NCBI RefSeq assembly: GCF_040115645.1
Contig: NC_089541.1
Location: 7,688,001 to 7,752,000, forward strand
Length of the DNA: 64,000 bases
Direction of reading: 5' to 3'
From: Euwallacea fornicatus
Lineage: Eukaryota; Arthropoda; Insecta; Coleoptera; Curculionidae
Numbering within the stretch: the first letter of the stretch is position 1; each line of letters opens with the position of its first letter. Made by a program: the position numbers and the translations under genes. Positions 47,338 through 59,896 of this stretch are shown one piece after another. The notes beneath the pieces are model-generated. The model was not told the DNA's origin. It saw only the letters and a program-made list of their open reading frames with translations, and ran no database searches.

Positions 47338-48323
47338 TCAAGCTGGAATTAACTGGACGTTTCAGTGGATTTGTTTGTACGAAGCGGACTTTTTTGCTGA
47401 CTTTAAAGTCAAGATCGAAGTGCTTTTTTTGAAGTGTCGACGAACTCTTAAAAGCAGGATACATTAAGGACTTTTGATAGACAGTGAGAAAGGTTCTTGT
47501 AACATCTAGTTCACATAAAGTGCTCGTTTTAGGGACAAACTAATATCAGAAGTTGCTCAGTGCAAGTACGAAGATGTCTCACTCTGGTTTCGGGTATGTT
47601 ATTGGTCTCCCGATGATGTCCCTATATAATTCCGCACTCGAACCATTTGTTTTTTGCGAAATTTAGTTACTCCGCATTCTCGAGTCACCCTGCAATGAGA
47701 CTGTATTACATTCCCTAATAAATAACCATTAATTTCGAAAGTAGTTCTGAAACTCTCACATTTAAAGTCCCTCAAGCGAAAGGAGTTTCCCTAATGGAAT
47801 GTCAACATTGGCAAAACTTGGCGTTAAAATGTTTTATAATCATTAAATAGCGTAACTTCGTTACCGCTTCAAATTTATTCCTCCTACCATAGGGAAGATG
47901 TTCATGAAGAATATTATAATAAACAACGCACCTGGTTATGTAATATAATAATGTCAACGAGCCAACTTTCAGGACTTTCAATTTCCTTCCATAAGTTTAT
48001 TTCCAAAATTAAATTTCTTAAAGACTGTGACCACTCGAGACTTCGTTTCTCATTAGGAATCCCTTCAAGGGACCTGAATTTATCTTCAATAGATCTTAGA
48101 AAAGCCATTTCCCAAGTGTACTAAAACGTCAGCAATTCTCAATTAGATTAAGAAGGCGCCAAGGTAGACGAACAGGAGCTTAAAATATCGTCGTTTAGTT
48201 ACCATAATTTCCCCCCAAAGCCCTTTACATTATTGTCAAAGGAGCTTGCCAGTTTGAGACATAGGATAGAGATTTTTAGATTCTGATGTAATGGCCTAAT
48301 AAATTAAAAGCACTTGACTTATA

Positions 48324-48864
48324 CAGGGTAGTTTCCATCTAATAAGCGAATATTCTTTAAAAATATTACAATTTTGCCAGTAACTCTGACAGTTTTTGAG
48401 ATGATTAATTCAAATTTTGAAATGAAACAAATCGCACTATAATATACGCACACGCACTAGACAAATTAGGTTGTTATTAAAATTTACAAAAAGATGCTAC
48501 ATAACTTTTTGTAATGCCCCACGATCCGTTTAGTTTTTTTTAGCTTTTTACAAAAATATGAGCCAAAACACTCCGATGTTATTGTAATTTTTCAGCATTC
48601 GGTACTAAGGCGCAGCATGTGGAAATGAAATATTAGATTAGTGGAAAATTTGCATGCATTGCGTGATATTTTTGTGAATAACCTAAAACGGTGGTAACTG
48701 TATAGCAAAATGACATGAACGATAAAGATTTTAAATTGAACAGCGAACTCCGAATTTATATATTCAAAATAAGTATTAACTCTTTTCTGTGGCGCAACTT
48801 TCGCCAAAGATCTATGCAAAAAGGGCATGTGGGTGAAGTTGGCCCTTTGGATAAGTCCGCCCTG
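48324..48864. mobile_element. Possible MITE (TACAGGG group)
   Basis: Facing termini TACAGGGTAGTTTCCATCTA (48322) and TACAGGGCGGACTTATCCAA (complement, ending 48864) bracket 541 bp, each with TA outside. Only the outer few bases and a gapped ATCxAA match, so the inverted repeat is weak. The interior lacks coding motifs but has the loose composition of the other elements in this group. Confidence 0.45.
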
Positions 48865-48866
48865 TA

Positions 48867-49973
48867 TACTCTGAATGGAGGTAAATTTAATATCCTACTA
48901 TGCTCCCCCAGAGGCGTCTCCTTTTGGTGCCACAATGCAGAGACAATAACAAAATATATTGCTCAAGATGAAAAACCTTTTCCTTCGCATAAAATTTCAT
49001 TACAAGGTCCCTTTGTCACTGTCTCAAAGAAATAGCTTTTTCGCCTGCTAAGATCCCGAAAAGGGCTTTCTTTCTTCATTAGGCTTCTAGAGTTTCCAAG
49101 TATAGCTGCACTTATATTAGGAGTCGGTTATTAAATTTCTTTTTGGAAGGATTATTATATTCTAGGGACTGCTCAAAGAAACTCCCTCAGGCGAGAGATG
49201 CGTAAGAGCCAGAAAAGCAATTCATTCCCCAACATCATGGTCCATAAGATTCACTTTTCTTTTGGTAGTTGCCTATTAAGTCAGTTTATCGATTGGGACA
49301 GTTGAGAAGACAAAGGCCTAAAGTTTGTGCATAAAATATTCATGTTGTTATCTGAAACGACAAGACTCTGTTATCGATCTCTAATGGAAATCACTGAGGA
49401 TAACAGAATGGTTAAGCGAGATGCACTGTCGAGAACTACGGGATTCAGTGTTTTATTGTCCTTATGAATAATTGATTGCGGCTTGAAAATTCTTTGCGAA
49501 AGAAATTGTCCAAAAAGTGTAAGATTTGGCATGACAGGTGAATAGACAAAAACAATAACTACGTCACTAAAAGCAATGTAGTTGAAACCATAAAGATAAG
49601 AACGTTAAAGTACACTTAAGCGTTTACTAGAGCTTCCATGTTGAAGACATTAACCATAAAAATGCTATAAATTCCATCTGATCATAAGCGCAGCTTAGTC
49701 CAACAAGCTCAAAAACTTTATAGGCGTTTGAAAAATATTGACTTTAGTACGGAAAAGATCTCACATAAAATGTTGTATAATAGAATACATAATAGTCTTC
49801 GCTGTTATTGTGCAAGGGTCTCTTGAGAGAATATCCTCAAAGTAACAATTCTTGCTCAGATGAGAATACGGCGACTTAATTGAATCTACTTCCTGATGCT
49901 TGCTTATCGCTTGGTGGTGCTCATATTTTTTCCCATAGCCAGCATTTCTAAATTCTACATTCATATGCATAAA
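48867..49973. other. No gene recognised
   Basis: About 1.1 kb between the possible MITE and mariner 3. No motif-bearing frame or repeat seen. Confidence 0.55.
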
Positions 49974-49975
49974 TA

Positions 49976-51259
49976 CCAGGTCTACCGGTATGAAATGAGC
50001 GCTATTTTGTGAAAATAAAACGCAAATTTCAACGAGGAAAGTAAAAAAAAATTATTCTAAATATTGACCATTCGTTTCTACACATTTTGACCACCTTTCT
50101 GGCAATTTATGGATACCACGCCAATAGTAATGTGCCTCTTTGGCATCAAACCAATTAGACACCTAATTTTCTACTTCTTCGTAGGAATCGAAGTGCTGCT
50201 CAGCCAATGCGTGTCCTATCGATGAAAACAAATGGTAGTCCGAAGGAGCCAAGTCTGGTGAATACGGCGGATGGGGTAGCAACCCCCAGCTAAGTGTTTT
50301 GATGGTATCTTGAACCGGTGTTGCTTTGAGTGCAGTGCGTTGTCATTGAGCAAAATTACCTTCCCGTGTCTTCTAGCCCATTCTGATCGTTTTTCGATCA
50401 ATGCATTGTTTAAATTAATCAATTGTTGTCGGTAGCGAACAGTATTAACGGTTTCACCAGGTTTTAAAAGCTCGTGGTCCACCACACCTTTCTGATCCCA
50501 CCAAACACGCAGCATTGCCTTCTTGCCGAATCGATCGGATTTTGCAGTCGATGTTGATGGTTGTCCCGAATCAACCCATGAATTTTTCCGTTTAGGATTT
50601 TGAAAATAAATCCATTTTTCATCTCCAGTAACAATTCGATGCAAAACTGATTTTCTTTCGCACCTTTGAAGCAAAATTTCACAGGTGTTTTTTCGGTTCT
50701 CCACCTGTCTTTCATTCAATCCGTGCGGCACCCATTTTCCACGCTTTTGGATCTTTCCCATAGCTTTTAGACGATCAAAAATTGTTCGTTGTGCAACATA
50801 TAACATTTCTGCCATTTGCTTTTGACTTAAAGTGTCATCTTCATCCGATATTGATTGCAGTTCGGGGTTTTCAAACTTTTTTGGTGGTCTGCCACGTTCT
50901 TCATTTTGCACATTAAAATTGTTATTTCTGAATCGTCGAAACTATCTTTTGCACGTTGCTTCTGATAAAGCACAATCACCATATGCCTCGACAAGCATCC
51001 GATGCGACTCTGCAGCACTTTTCTTCAAATGAAAGCAAAAAATTAATGCTTTCCGCAAATCATCACTTTGTGGTACAAAATTCGACATTTTTGACACAAT
51101 TAAATAATATATTGTTATTTGTTCAAGGACTTGAGTTGTACTAAATATGTTTGTCAGTTTGCATACCAATCAAGCAAACAAAAAAAAGGTTTGTTTACAA
51201 CAAATGCCCTATATCGAGACATTTATATCCTGACACTCACTTCATACCGGTATACCTGA
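49976..51259 (-). mobile_element. mariner element 3 (mauritiana-type)
   Basis: A 1284-bp element with ends CCAGGTCTACCGGTATGAAA and TCAGGTATACCGGTATGAAG (complement), flanked by TA at 49974-49975 and 51260-51261. The inverted repeats are about 30 bp. It carries one transposase pseudogene on the minus strand. Confidence 0.93.
50052..51088 (-). pseudogene. mariner transposase 3 (inactive)
   Basis: It starts at ATG 51088 (MSNFVPQSDDLRKALIFCFH) and ends at TAA 50052-50054, spanning about 345 codons as usual. The DNA-binding half includes SHRMLVEAYGD and RGRPPKKFE; catalytic motifs are TGDEKWIYFQNPKRKNSW (first D), LLNDNA (second D, with the usual H before it replaced by N) and SPDLAPSDYHLF (third D). 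A TAG at 50942-50944 replaces the W expected after CKR, a frameshift lies near 50325 just after LLNDNA, and a TAG at 50163-50165 follows EEVEN. All three aspartates survive but no full-length protein can be made. Confidence 0.94.
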
Positions 51260-51978
51260 TAGATGTTTGACACTTAGACATTTCTGACAAACTAGTTATT
51301 ATCGAACTTGCACTTCCAAAATTTGATAAGCTTCATTCCATTTATCCATTTTCCGGATTTATTCGTCGATATTCTGCAAATACGCAAGGCAAATTTTCAT
51401 TCCAATAGCGTACTACATTGCTTAGTTTATACTCTATTACAATTCACCTTTAGTCCCAGTTCCACCGAGGATTTTGGCGGGAAGGGAATATTACGGAATC
51501 AACGTGTTTGTTTATTTTCTTAATTAGATTTTTACGCAAGACCACTCACTCTACATTAAAACACCTAAAAGGCAAAATTCCGAGGACTTAATCCTTATTT
51601 ACTTTCCGGGCGAAGCTCCGGACTCCGTTGAAAGTGTACATATTTACGTTCCCTCTGAATAGTGGCACAAATTCTAACTTTTACTTTGGCGCCAATCATT
51701 CGAGCGTAAAAAGACGCCATGTAATCATACGTCAACATTGACAAATTCTCCTGTAGAACCTGACGAAATATCAAATAAGTCGAATTACAGGACATTTTCG
51801 TGCTTTATTTCACCCTCCAAAAGATAACACATTTTGGCGCACTTAGTGAAGACCCTAGATTATGAGGAAGTATAAGAACGTTTTCTCACGAATTTTCAAG
51901 ATGTGAAAGTTTGGAAAATTGCAAAAGGCTGGAATCTTCCCCCCTATTGAAAAATGGAAAAGATTGGAAGCGTGTGCT

Positions 51979-52121
51979 ACGTCATACATCGCGTGCGATG
52001 AAGCTCCTCCTACAATGCGCATGCGTGAGCACGCAAACAGATAGTATAAATGGGGCGAACGGTACCGTTGCCGCAGAAGTCGTCGTGGAGGAGCGTGGGA
52101 GATTACTTCGCCCATTGGCTC
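51979..52121 (+). promoter_or_regulatory. Promoter-like GC-rich cluster
   Basis: A locally GC- and CpG-rich patch holds, on the plus strand, TACGTCA (51979-51985, CRE-like), TGCGCATGCGTG (52016-52027, NRF1-like) and TATAAAT (52045-52051), in an order typical of a core promoter. On the minus strand a CCAAT motif lies near 52113, so transcription in the complexin direction is also possible. No first exon can be proven. Prediction rests on motifs and composition only. Confidence 0.33.
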
Positions 52122-54976
52122 ATCGACCTTCGTGAAGATTGTAGAAAATTTGAATGAAACATCTGGAGGAAATTTCATTAAACCATGGCTTTAAAGTCCG
52201 GAAAACTCTTTAGAGCTGAATTTGAGCTATCGCGAAGAAACATGTTTTTGTTGTGGTCTTTTGCATTTGAAACCTGAATTGGTACACTTTTATGGAATTA
52301 AACAAGTGGCAGACTCGTTCCCATCCTAAATCATGGCAATTAATTAATTCGTGTCCTATCTGACATGTCCAGACGGTTCCAAAAACAGATCAAACAGCCC
52401 TTTTAACTGAAAAAGGTTTAAACTCAACAGCAAAAGGGAAACCACTCAAACTGAGGCCCCATTAATCTTAATTTTGGTCTGCTAAAATTACCCTATCGTA
52501 ATTAGCAAAAATTGCAATTGGTTTCCGTACATAAATTGCTGGTGACAATTATTTTCCAATCCATTTCAAATATTCCATTAAAACTATACACAATTCCCGA
52601 TTCTGTCTATAATATCATGAACATTGATCAATTCACTGAATACCAGTAGGAAACAAGGAATACGATTGTAACCTCCAACTATTCATATTGGAAAGCTAAT
52701 CAACACTGATACATGGTTTCAAACTCCCTTCCTCTATCTCTCTATATCCCAAACGCAATTTCCGGGCTAGTCTTTGATGTAATGAAATATTTAGTTGTTT
52801 ACGTACGCTTTAATTAAAATGTATTACTACAGAAATATTTATTTTTTAGTCATATAACGAGAATTCGAGAGAATCGCAAATAATATACGTATTCTGAACT
52901 TTCTTAGGCATTTGCTAAACAAGAATACGTTTATTTGAGTCGAAATGGCCAGAGCTGAAAATAAAAGCTTGCAATAAAGTGGCGAGCTTCCCAAACTTTT
53001 ATAGTTGCCAGCTTTTTCATTCGAATAAGGTTTATTACAAACTGTCTGTAACCAACGATTAAAAGTTTACTGTTTAGAAGTGGAGTGTTAGTAAGATATT
53101 GCAAAGGCAAAACAATTATTAAAATATCTTTTAAGCGAATTGTTTTCTTTTTGCGATCGAGCTGAAAATCATAAAAATTCTGGTGCCATTTGGTTTTTAT
53201 TCTTTCTTGGCCCCTGGCAGATTGAGGACGAGAATGGAAATTGAATAGTCGTTTTCAACTTCCGGTTTTTATGTATTTGCTCTTCGAACTCCCATTCTTT
53301 ATAATTCAATAGCACAGGGTTATCCGTCCCAGGATATTGAAAATCCAAGTACGAAAACAATGCCCTTAAGTGCTCGACATTTCTCAGCCTTTCTCCGAGG
53401 CAGTTTTCCATTTCCTTTAATTATAATTTAACTAAAAGACCGAAAGACTCTTTCAGGGCTTGTTTTGCTCATGGATTACGCGGATCTTTTTTGGCACCAA
53501 TTTTTACCCGTCATTTCAACGAATAATTTTGGCTAATACTAATAGAGAAACAAATTAAAGTTCGGAGGCCTAAAGTCGGGCAAATTCCTTTGAACCACGT
53601 TCCGTCAATATTGACTATCGATTAGAATGGGCTTTTCCAGTTTCAAGTTTTAAATTCAATCTAGGACGAGGGTAAATATGTACATTTTTAGCTAAGAACC
53701 CTTTTCGGACAGACGCCTTCTAAGCAAACAAGAGAAGCTCCGCTTGTTCAATCTTTTGCCCTCGGGCAGGCTGGTCAGCGGTTTTGTTTTCTTGTGTATA
53801 GTTTGTTTTCAATGTTTTTACGAGAACTTGAACATGTTGCCAAACAATCCGAGACAATTCCTTCTAAAGGATACCAATGAGTCGACAGATGAATACATAG
53901 TGAAGATGCCTGATAAAAGAATGGACAAACCCGTATCATATAAATCGGCTACGAGGACAAAGAAGGTTGTTCCGGGAGCAAATTTTTCGGAAGGAATGTC
54001 GAGGTCTGTCCATTAGCACGTCGCGGAAATTTCACAGGAAGTAAATATATTTTTGCTAAAATATCCCAGGAATTGTTTCTAAGAGCTATATGATTTGTGT
54101 GTGAACTTCTGCAAACCCTATAGGGGTTAAAGGGCATGAGCAACGAAAACATCAAAATCCCAAATTAATACAAAGGTAAGAGTTAACAATCCCTCGGGCA
54201 AAACCCATTTCTTGTTTGACTTTCTCCCGGTATCCTCTTTTGGCCCAACTTATTGTCTGACAGATAACACACATACACACCCTCCTATCTTATCTCAGCC
54301 CTTAAGGTCATGTTGATTAAAGTCTAAACCTTAGTGGCTGTTGATGAGCTTTGACAAGGCTTAAATACAAGTTCATTAGGGCCTACCGTGGGGCGCTTTA
54401 TTCCAAAGACAAACACAAATGGCAAATTTCGATGGGGAGAAAACCTATATTCGAACCTAAGCACAGATAATAAACCTTGTCCTATTGTCGAATAGAAAAG
54501 CCGAGCCAATTAGTTGGCTCCCTTCTTCCTGGTGAAGAGGTTTATTAAGACACACTTTGCCAAACTGTTCAATTCAATTAGCAAAAATTGAGACTGCGAT
54601 ACTGAGAGAGAGGAATTTTCTATAGATTTGCGTTGGCTTTTTTAAAATTAAAAAAACTAAGTCGATTACTTATAAAAGACGATGAACTTATCCAAAAATT
54701 TAGACTTTATACTTTATGCAAAAATCCTTTGAAATTCTCCTCGGGTGACTGAGTTATTGTAAAAGCTGATCAAACAAACTCAAATGCCCAACTGACTTGG
54801 TTACCTTTAAAGTTTCTAAATATAGCCCTGCTATTTCGATGTACTCCACTTGAAACGGGGTGAAAATAAAATGAGCTTTCGCAAATTTAAACTGGTGAAA
54901 CGTTCAGTACTCTTCTTTGAGGCAAAATTGAGTTCTTCATGTGAGGGCAATTTGATAATTGAAATTTTTTACTTAC

Positions 54977-55019
54977 CGGATATTCGGTCGGGGGTTTCAG
55001 CAATTCCAGGCAGTTTCAC
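54977..55019 (-). other. Possible 43-nt exon
   Basis: On the minus strand a strong acceptor (a run of T then TATTGTAG) precedes 43 bases and the donor GTAAGT. Only phase 0 is open, reading VKLPGIAETPDRIS. It could be part of an unidentified gene or a 5' UTR exon of complexin. No neighbouring exon was recognised. Confidence 0.25.
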
Positions 55020-56369
55020 CTACAATAAAAAAAAATTTAGACTAACAAGAAAATGTAACTTTCTGCTCCTCAAAATTGATTTTCGTCTTGCACAAACCCG
55101 ATTTTCGAGCAAAATGAGAAATACCAGACCCACTTCTGGCCCCTAAATAAATAATATTCAATTTTGACATGGGGTGTGCGGCAGTTTCAAAGCTTTAACA
55201 TGGATTCTTAATTTTTTATCAGGTACGGCATCGGTTGAAACATTTATGTGATATTCTTGTCAGGTTTTATTTCGAAAATCTGCCCACTGAGGGTGCCTCC
55301 AAGGAATAAAACATTTTGTGTGGCAAAAAAGTGATTTTTTTTTTAATGAATTTTAACGGAAACACATAAAGTAAAACTGCATTGTAATTTCAAGGCTTTG
55401 CCTCCGCATGTGAATGAAATGAGGGCGTTTAATTTCCACCCTTGTGTTCCTGTAATTTCAATCCTTTTGTTAGGTTGAATTTTTTCTAAGGGCGTACGTT
55501 TCTAAAAGGAGGCACTTTTAGTTCTTTTAAGCACGCACTTTCCGTTAATTGGGGACTGTTAATTAATACATGGGCCCAACTTTACTAACTCAAACGAAGT
55601 TTTTTATGTTAACTGTAACGGTCTTTAAAAGAAGTGAGACTCACTTTGAAGCGACACTTGAGACAAGCTGCTGCCCAGGTGCATTTTCCAAGTTTGATTA
55701 ATTCGGAAAGTTACCAGTTCCATGAATAAATGGCAGCCTTGGGATTTAAACAAATGGCTGACAAATTTCCCAGGCATAAATTACGTGGAATAATTTTTTT
55801 GAGCGAGGCGAATTTGCAATTTTATCAACGGAAAAAGGAGTGATTAGATTGATCGCTCGGTTAAAAATGCTTGATTAATATGCGAGGATTTACCGATCAG
55901 CCGAAAAGGAAAATATTGTTCTGGAAGTGTCGTATTACTGCCCGCTTTTTCCTGCCCCATTTCCCTGCCTGTTCCCCGGTTTCCCTGCTCCATTTTCCAT
56001 CTCGCTTTCCTTGCTCGATTTTTCCGACGCATATGTTTGTGACGCAATACGTATGTAGGGTATATTGATAATGCAAATTGGATAATCATTATAAAAAATA
56101 ATCAGAAAAATATATAGCCATACATTAAAAAGTATAATTCGTATTTATTTAAATGAAGCGAATTCGAAACATTTTATTTATCTGTAACTATATATACCTA
56201 ATACTGACATATTTATTTATTAAAATTAATAATGAAATTGGTAATTGGCTACTGGAAAACTCTGATGTTTTATAAAGGTACTTAATTGGATGCATTTCAG
56301 CCAAAACGAAATAAATATTGTTATTTAAAAATATGCTAGAATGTTAATTATAAAAATTTAACAGCTCTC

Positions 56370-56830
56370 AATGGAATTAGCGCAGGAGCGAGTGCTGAAA
56401 CAAGAGATTCCTTAAAATCATCGAAAAACGAAAGAGGCCGGACGACGTTAAAATCATGAAAGACGCTGAGAAAAGGAAAGAGAAACTGCGGCAGCTGAGA
56501 TGAAGAAGAGAAAAAGAAAGCCACCAGACGCTGAAAAAAATAAACGGAAAAGCTATCGGCAGCAACCTAGCTAAGGAAAAAAGAGTGATTCGAAAAATGC
56601 TCAAATAAAAAAAAGAAAGGATGATCGAATAACTAAACAAACTAAAAAATTGAACGAGGCAATATAAAAGCCGACTACAGCCAAGAAAAGCGGAATAATA
56701 AAAATAACAACGACTTCCTGAATAATTGGTAAATAAAAACGTATACAAATGTTAATGAAGAGCACATAACAAAGAAAGAGGAAGGCAGGCTTATAGCTAA
56801 TACTATAGATAAAACTAAAACTAATCCGAA
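56370..56830 (+). other. Purine-rich stretch
   Basis: About 460 bp with strong A/G excess on the plus strand, such as GAAAAAAATAAACGG-type words. Plus-strand frames are rich in K, E and R but broken by stops. It could be an old repeat or a degraded coding region; nothing specific is recognised. Confidence 0.5.
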
Positions 56831-59771
56831 TCATCAGTTTATCCCTCACCTACCTAAAAACTAACCCTAACAGGCACACTTATTACCAGCAGGAGATCAA
56901 CGGGAACAATCTAAATTACGGGATTTCAAAAGCATACTTTCTTTTGTATTTTAGGAAAATAAAGCCTCGTCATGTCATGTCAAAAACTTTGTTAAACCCT
57001 CATTTACGTTGCTGCAGATAACATTAGCTTGCAAATTTGGTTTTAGCAGCCGTAGCAAAACCTGTATACACAGGTACGAAACTCTTTGGACAATCCAACC
57101 ATCTAACGAACGAAACTTTGAAGACAACAATGAAATTTTGGGACGTATAAATTTTAGAACGATAATGCTCGCAGGTAGAAGTTAATTTCATTATGATTTT
57201 GAAAATAAACAAACCTTTAATTAGGAATGTGTTTAATTTCCTGAAAGTTGGCTGAAACATAAGCGTTGATTAACTTGAACACCAATGATAAGACCAGAGA
57301 TTTCAGTGGCGAGATAAAAAATGTTATGTACGATGCGCTGTATCGTCAGCGTCTCAGAAGTCTCCATTTATCCAGCTGGAATCTGAAAATGGGACTCTCT
57401 CAACTTTCGTTTTAAATTTCCAGCGAATTAATTGAATACGTGACAGTTTTGGATGCTTTCAGAGTAGTTTTCCAATTACTTCTTTAGCGGGATTGCAGAC
57501 ACCACGAGAAAAATTTTCTCGAAGTTGCATTCCACGGAGAAGTTTTTTAATCGTGGTTTCTTTTAGAGCTCCAGTTTTTACAGCACATTAGTAAGTTGGC
57601 CCTCATAAAATTAGGGTCTGGAATCTCATACTTCCAGTCGTGGATATGATACTTAGGCATAGAAACGATGAAAAATTCTTGTCGATCTGAGGAAATGAGA
57701 ATGTCTCAGTAATCCGAAAATCCCTTGCGGGTCCTGGAGATACTAGGGATCCATAAAATGGCCAAACATAAAAAATATTTCCGCGAACGAGGAAAAGCCT
57801 GAAGTCAGGAATAATTTTCTCGAGCTTAAAATAGGAAATTAAATCTAACGCCATAATTTTGCTGAAAACAGATTATCCGCTTATTCACTAATGTTTTCGC
57901 GGCTCGAGGGAAATTTATTTTAGCTGGATATGAAATTGGTTTTTATCACATACCATCCGGCGATTAAGTCCTTCGGAACAAATTGGATGAATACCCCTCG
58001 TATGTGAATGAAAAATTGCCTTTTTAATTTATTTTCCTTGAGAGTGACAGCTTGTAATTTTCCCTTCATTTTATTACTTTACCCATACACAAATCTATTA
58101 CAAATGCTTGAAGTCTCATGGAGGGCCAAAATTACGAGTTTATAGACAAGCTCATAAAGCATGAAACGCGGAAATGATGGAGAAAGTTTGACGGAGAACC
58201 AGTTAATTTTCCTTTGACTTTTCCTGAATGTATGTACTCACCAAAACAATATTGTTAATTACAAAATTATAGGGGGACCATACCGTTATTGTATTGTTCG
58301 TTTATATCGATGCAATAAACTCATGGCATTTGTTTAGCAACGCCAGCAGTCCTATTAAAAAAAAAATTATTTGGGAAAAGTGGAACATCCCGGAACCCGT
58401 TTGACTGGTACGAAACTGCACTGCAATTTGCTATTCCATTTTGCACTAACGTTTTACATATTTTGCGCTAACAAACTCCTTACCATTTTGCAAAATTGAA
58501 TCAAAATACACTGCAATTTCAAACTCGCTTTCTAACGCCATTAATTTAATTCTAAAAAACGCCGAATATTTAAATAATCCCCATCATTCGAACGGTAAAA
58601 AATAATCGACTGCGTTTGATTGAATCATTCTTTGTTAATTGCTCAATTTGCAGGGCAAAATTGGGTATTCCTAATAGAAATTTTAACGACAATTCAACTA
58701 CTTTCACCCGAAATTCGAATGACAAATTAATAATAACTCTAATCAATATGAAATTAAAATGATTTACTCATAACAATCATCACAATTAGGATTCAATTTG
58801 GCCCTGTGCTAGACACTATACTGAATCTCTTTCATGCGAATTGCCATGGGCCGTTTAACAATCCAATCTGGTGCTTTAATGCATTTGCTATATAGGGCTC
58901 TTGGATTTTGATGTATTGATCATGGTGATTCAATTTCAGCATTAACTGAGCCGGTGATATTGCAAAATTGGCGGTTTACTTAACTCATTTCCCAATTGTC
59001 CAGTTTGAACAAATCTGTATTATGGACGTAATTAATTTTAAATCACCATATTGAACTTTTGAATTTTAAAAATAGCAAATCCCAAAGCTTAAGTGAATTA
59101 ATCTTTTCCTTGTTTTTTGGTCAATGAGTTGCTATTCATGTCACGGCGCATTGTATTAAATTTCAACGCCGAGGGCATTAAAACATTTTTGATTAAATTT
59201 TAATTTGGGCCACGTTTGTATAACTGTGTACCAAACTGGTACACGTTGAAATTTCTATTAAATTTCAATTCCCAAATATGGTTTTTGTAAATTAAGATAG
59301 AAACAAACGATGAACTGTGAAATATTTATCAAGCAGGAAATTCGTTTCATACAGCAAATTTATTCATATTTTTAATGCCTCGATTTGAAAATACCAGTTT
59401 CGAAAGGCAGGTGTGTTTACCTTTGTCAGTTTCTGTTTGACCTGAATAAATATTGGATATAAGCACACTTTTATAAATATTTTAAAAGTGGAGAGTTTGT
59501 GTTACGAGTATGTAGCAAACCTGCATGGTGTCACTTACATGGTTCAATTCATTTCCATGTAGCAATTATAAACCCAGGTATTTAATACATCGTGTTTCTG
59601 AATTTAATTATCGAGAAACTCAAACTAGTCTTTCAACTACTGATATTACGCTCTAAGGATATGAATAATTCACCTTTTCAAAACGAGATCCACTGTTTTG
59701 ATTTAGACTTTCTTCCCGAAATAAAGTATAACTTACGTGTTCTAATGTAGAACATCTATCTAGCTCTAGAA

Positions 59772-59896
59772 GTTTGGTTCCAACAAGATGATTGTCCTGC
59801 ACACGACACAAAAAACGTACCGCAATTTTTGGTTTATGGGACCAACATCAATCGGCTCGCCCGGCCACCAGATCCGGTGTCGATGGATTTTTTATC
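59772..59896 (+). pseudogene. Fossil of a DD-D transposase
   Basis: The plus strand reads VWFQQDDCPAHDTKNVPQFL, then RLARPPDPVSMDF. This matches the family's WFQQDG-PAH block around the second catalytic D and its WPARSPDLTPLDF block around the third. Residues between them are missing. No terminal repeats remain. It is the only transposon trace I find right of 51.3 kb. Confidence 0.6.

Larger units (their letters stand above)
44144..48321. other. No gene recognised; two weak exon-like segments
   Basis: About 4.2 kb without an identifiable gene. It includes an exon-like 36-nt segment at 45310-45345 and a GC-rich open stretch at 47209-47337, both on the minus strand and listed separately. Confidence 0.5.
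51262..59771. other. No gene recognised; weak promoter-like and exon-like sites
   Basis: About 8.5 kb free of recognisable transposons. It holds a promoter-like cluster near 52.0 kb, a possible 43-nt exon at 54977-55019 and a purine-rich stretch at 56370-56830, listed separately. Other open frames are short and motif-free. Confidence 0.5.

Noticed and set aside
52000..52135. Overlapping 70-100-codon frames in the GC-rich patch
   Set aside because: Open because the patch is GC-rich; no motif or splice support, and promoter-like motifs explain it better.
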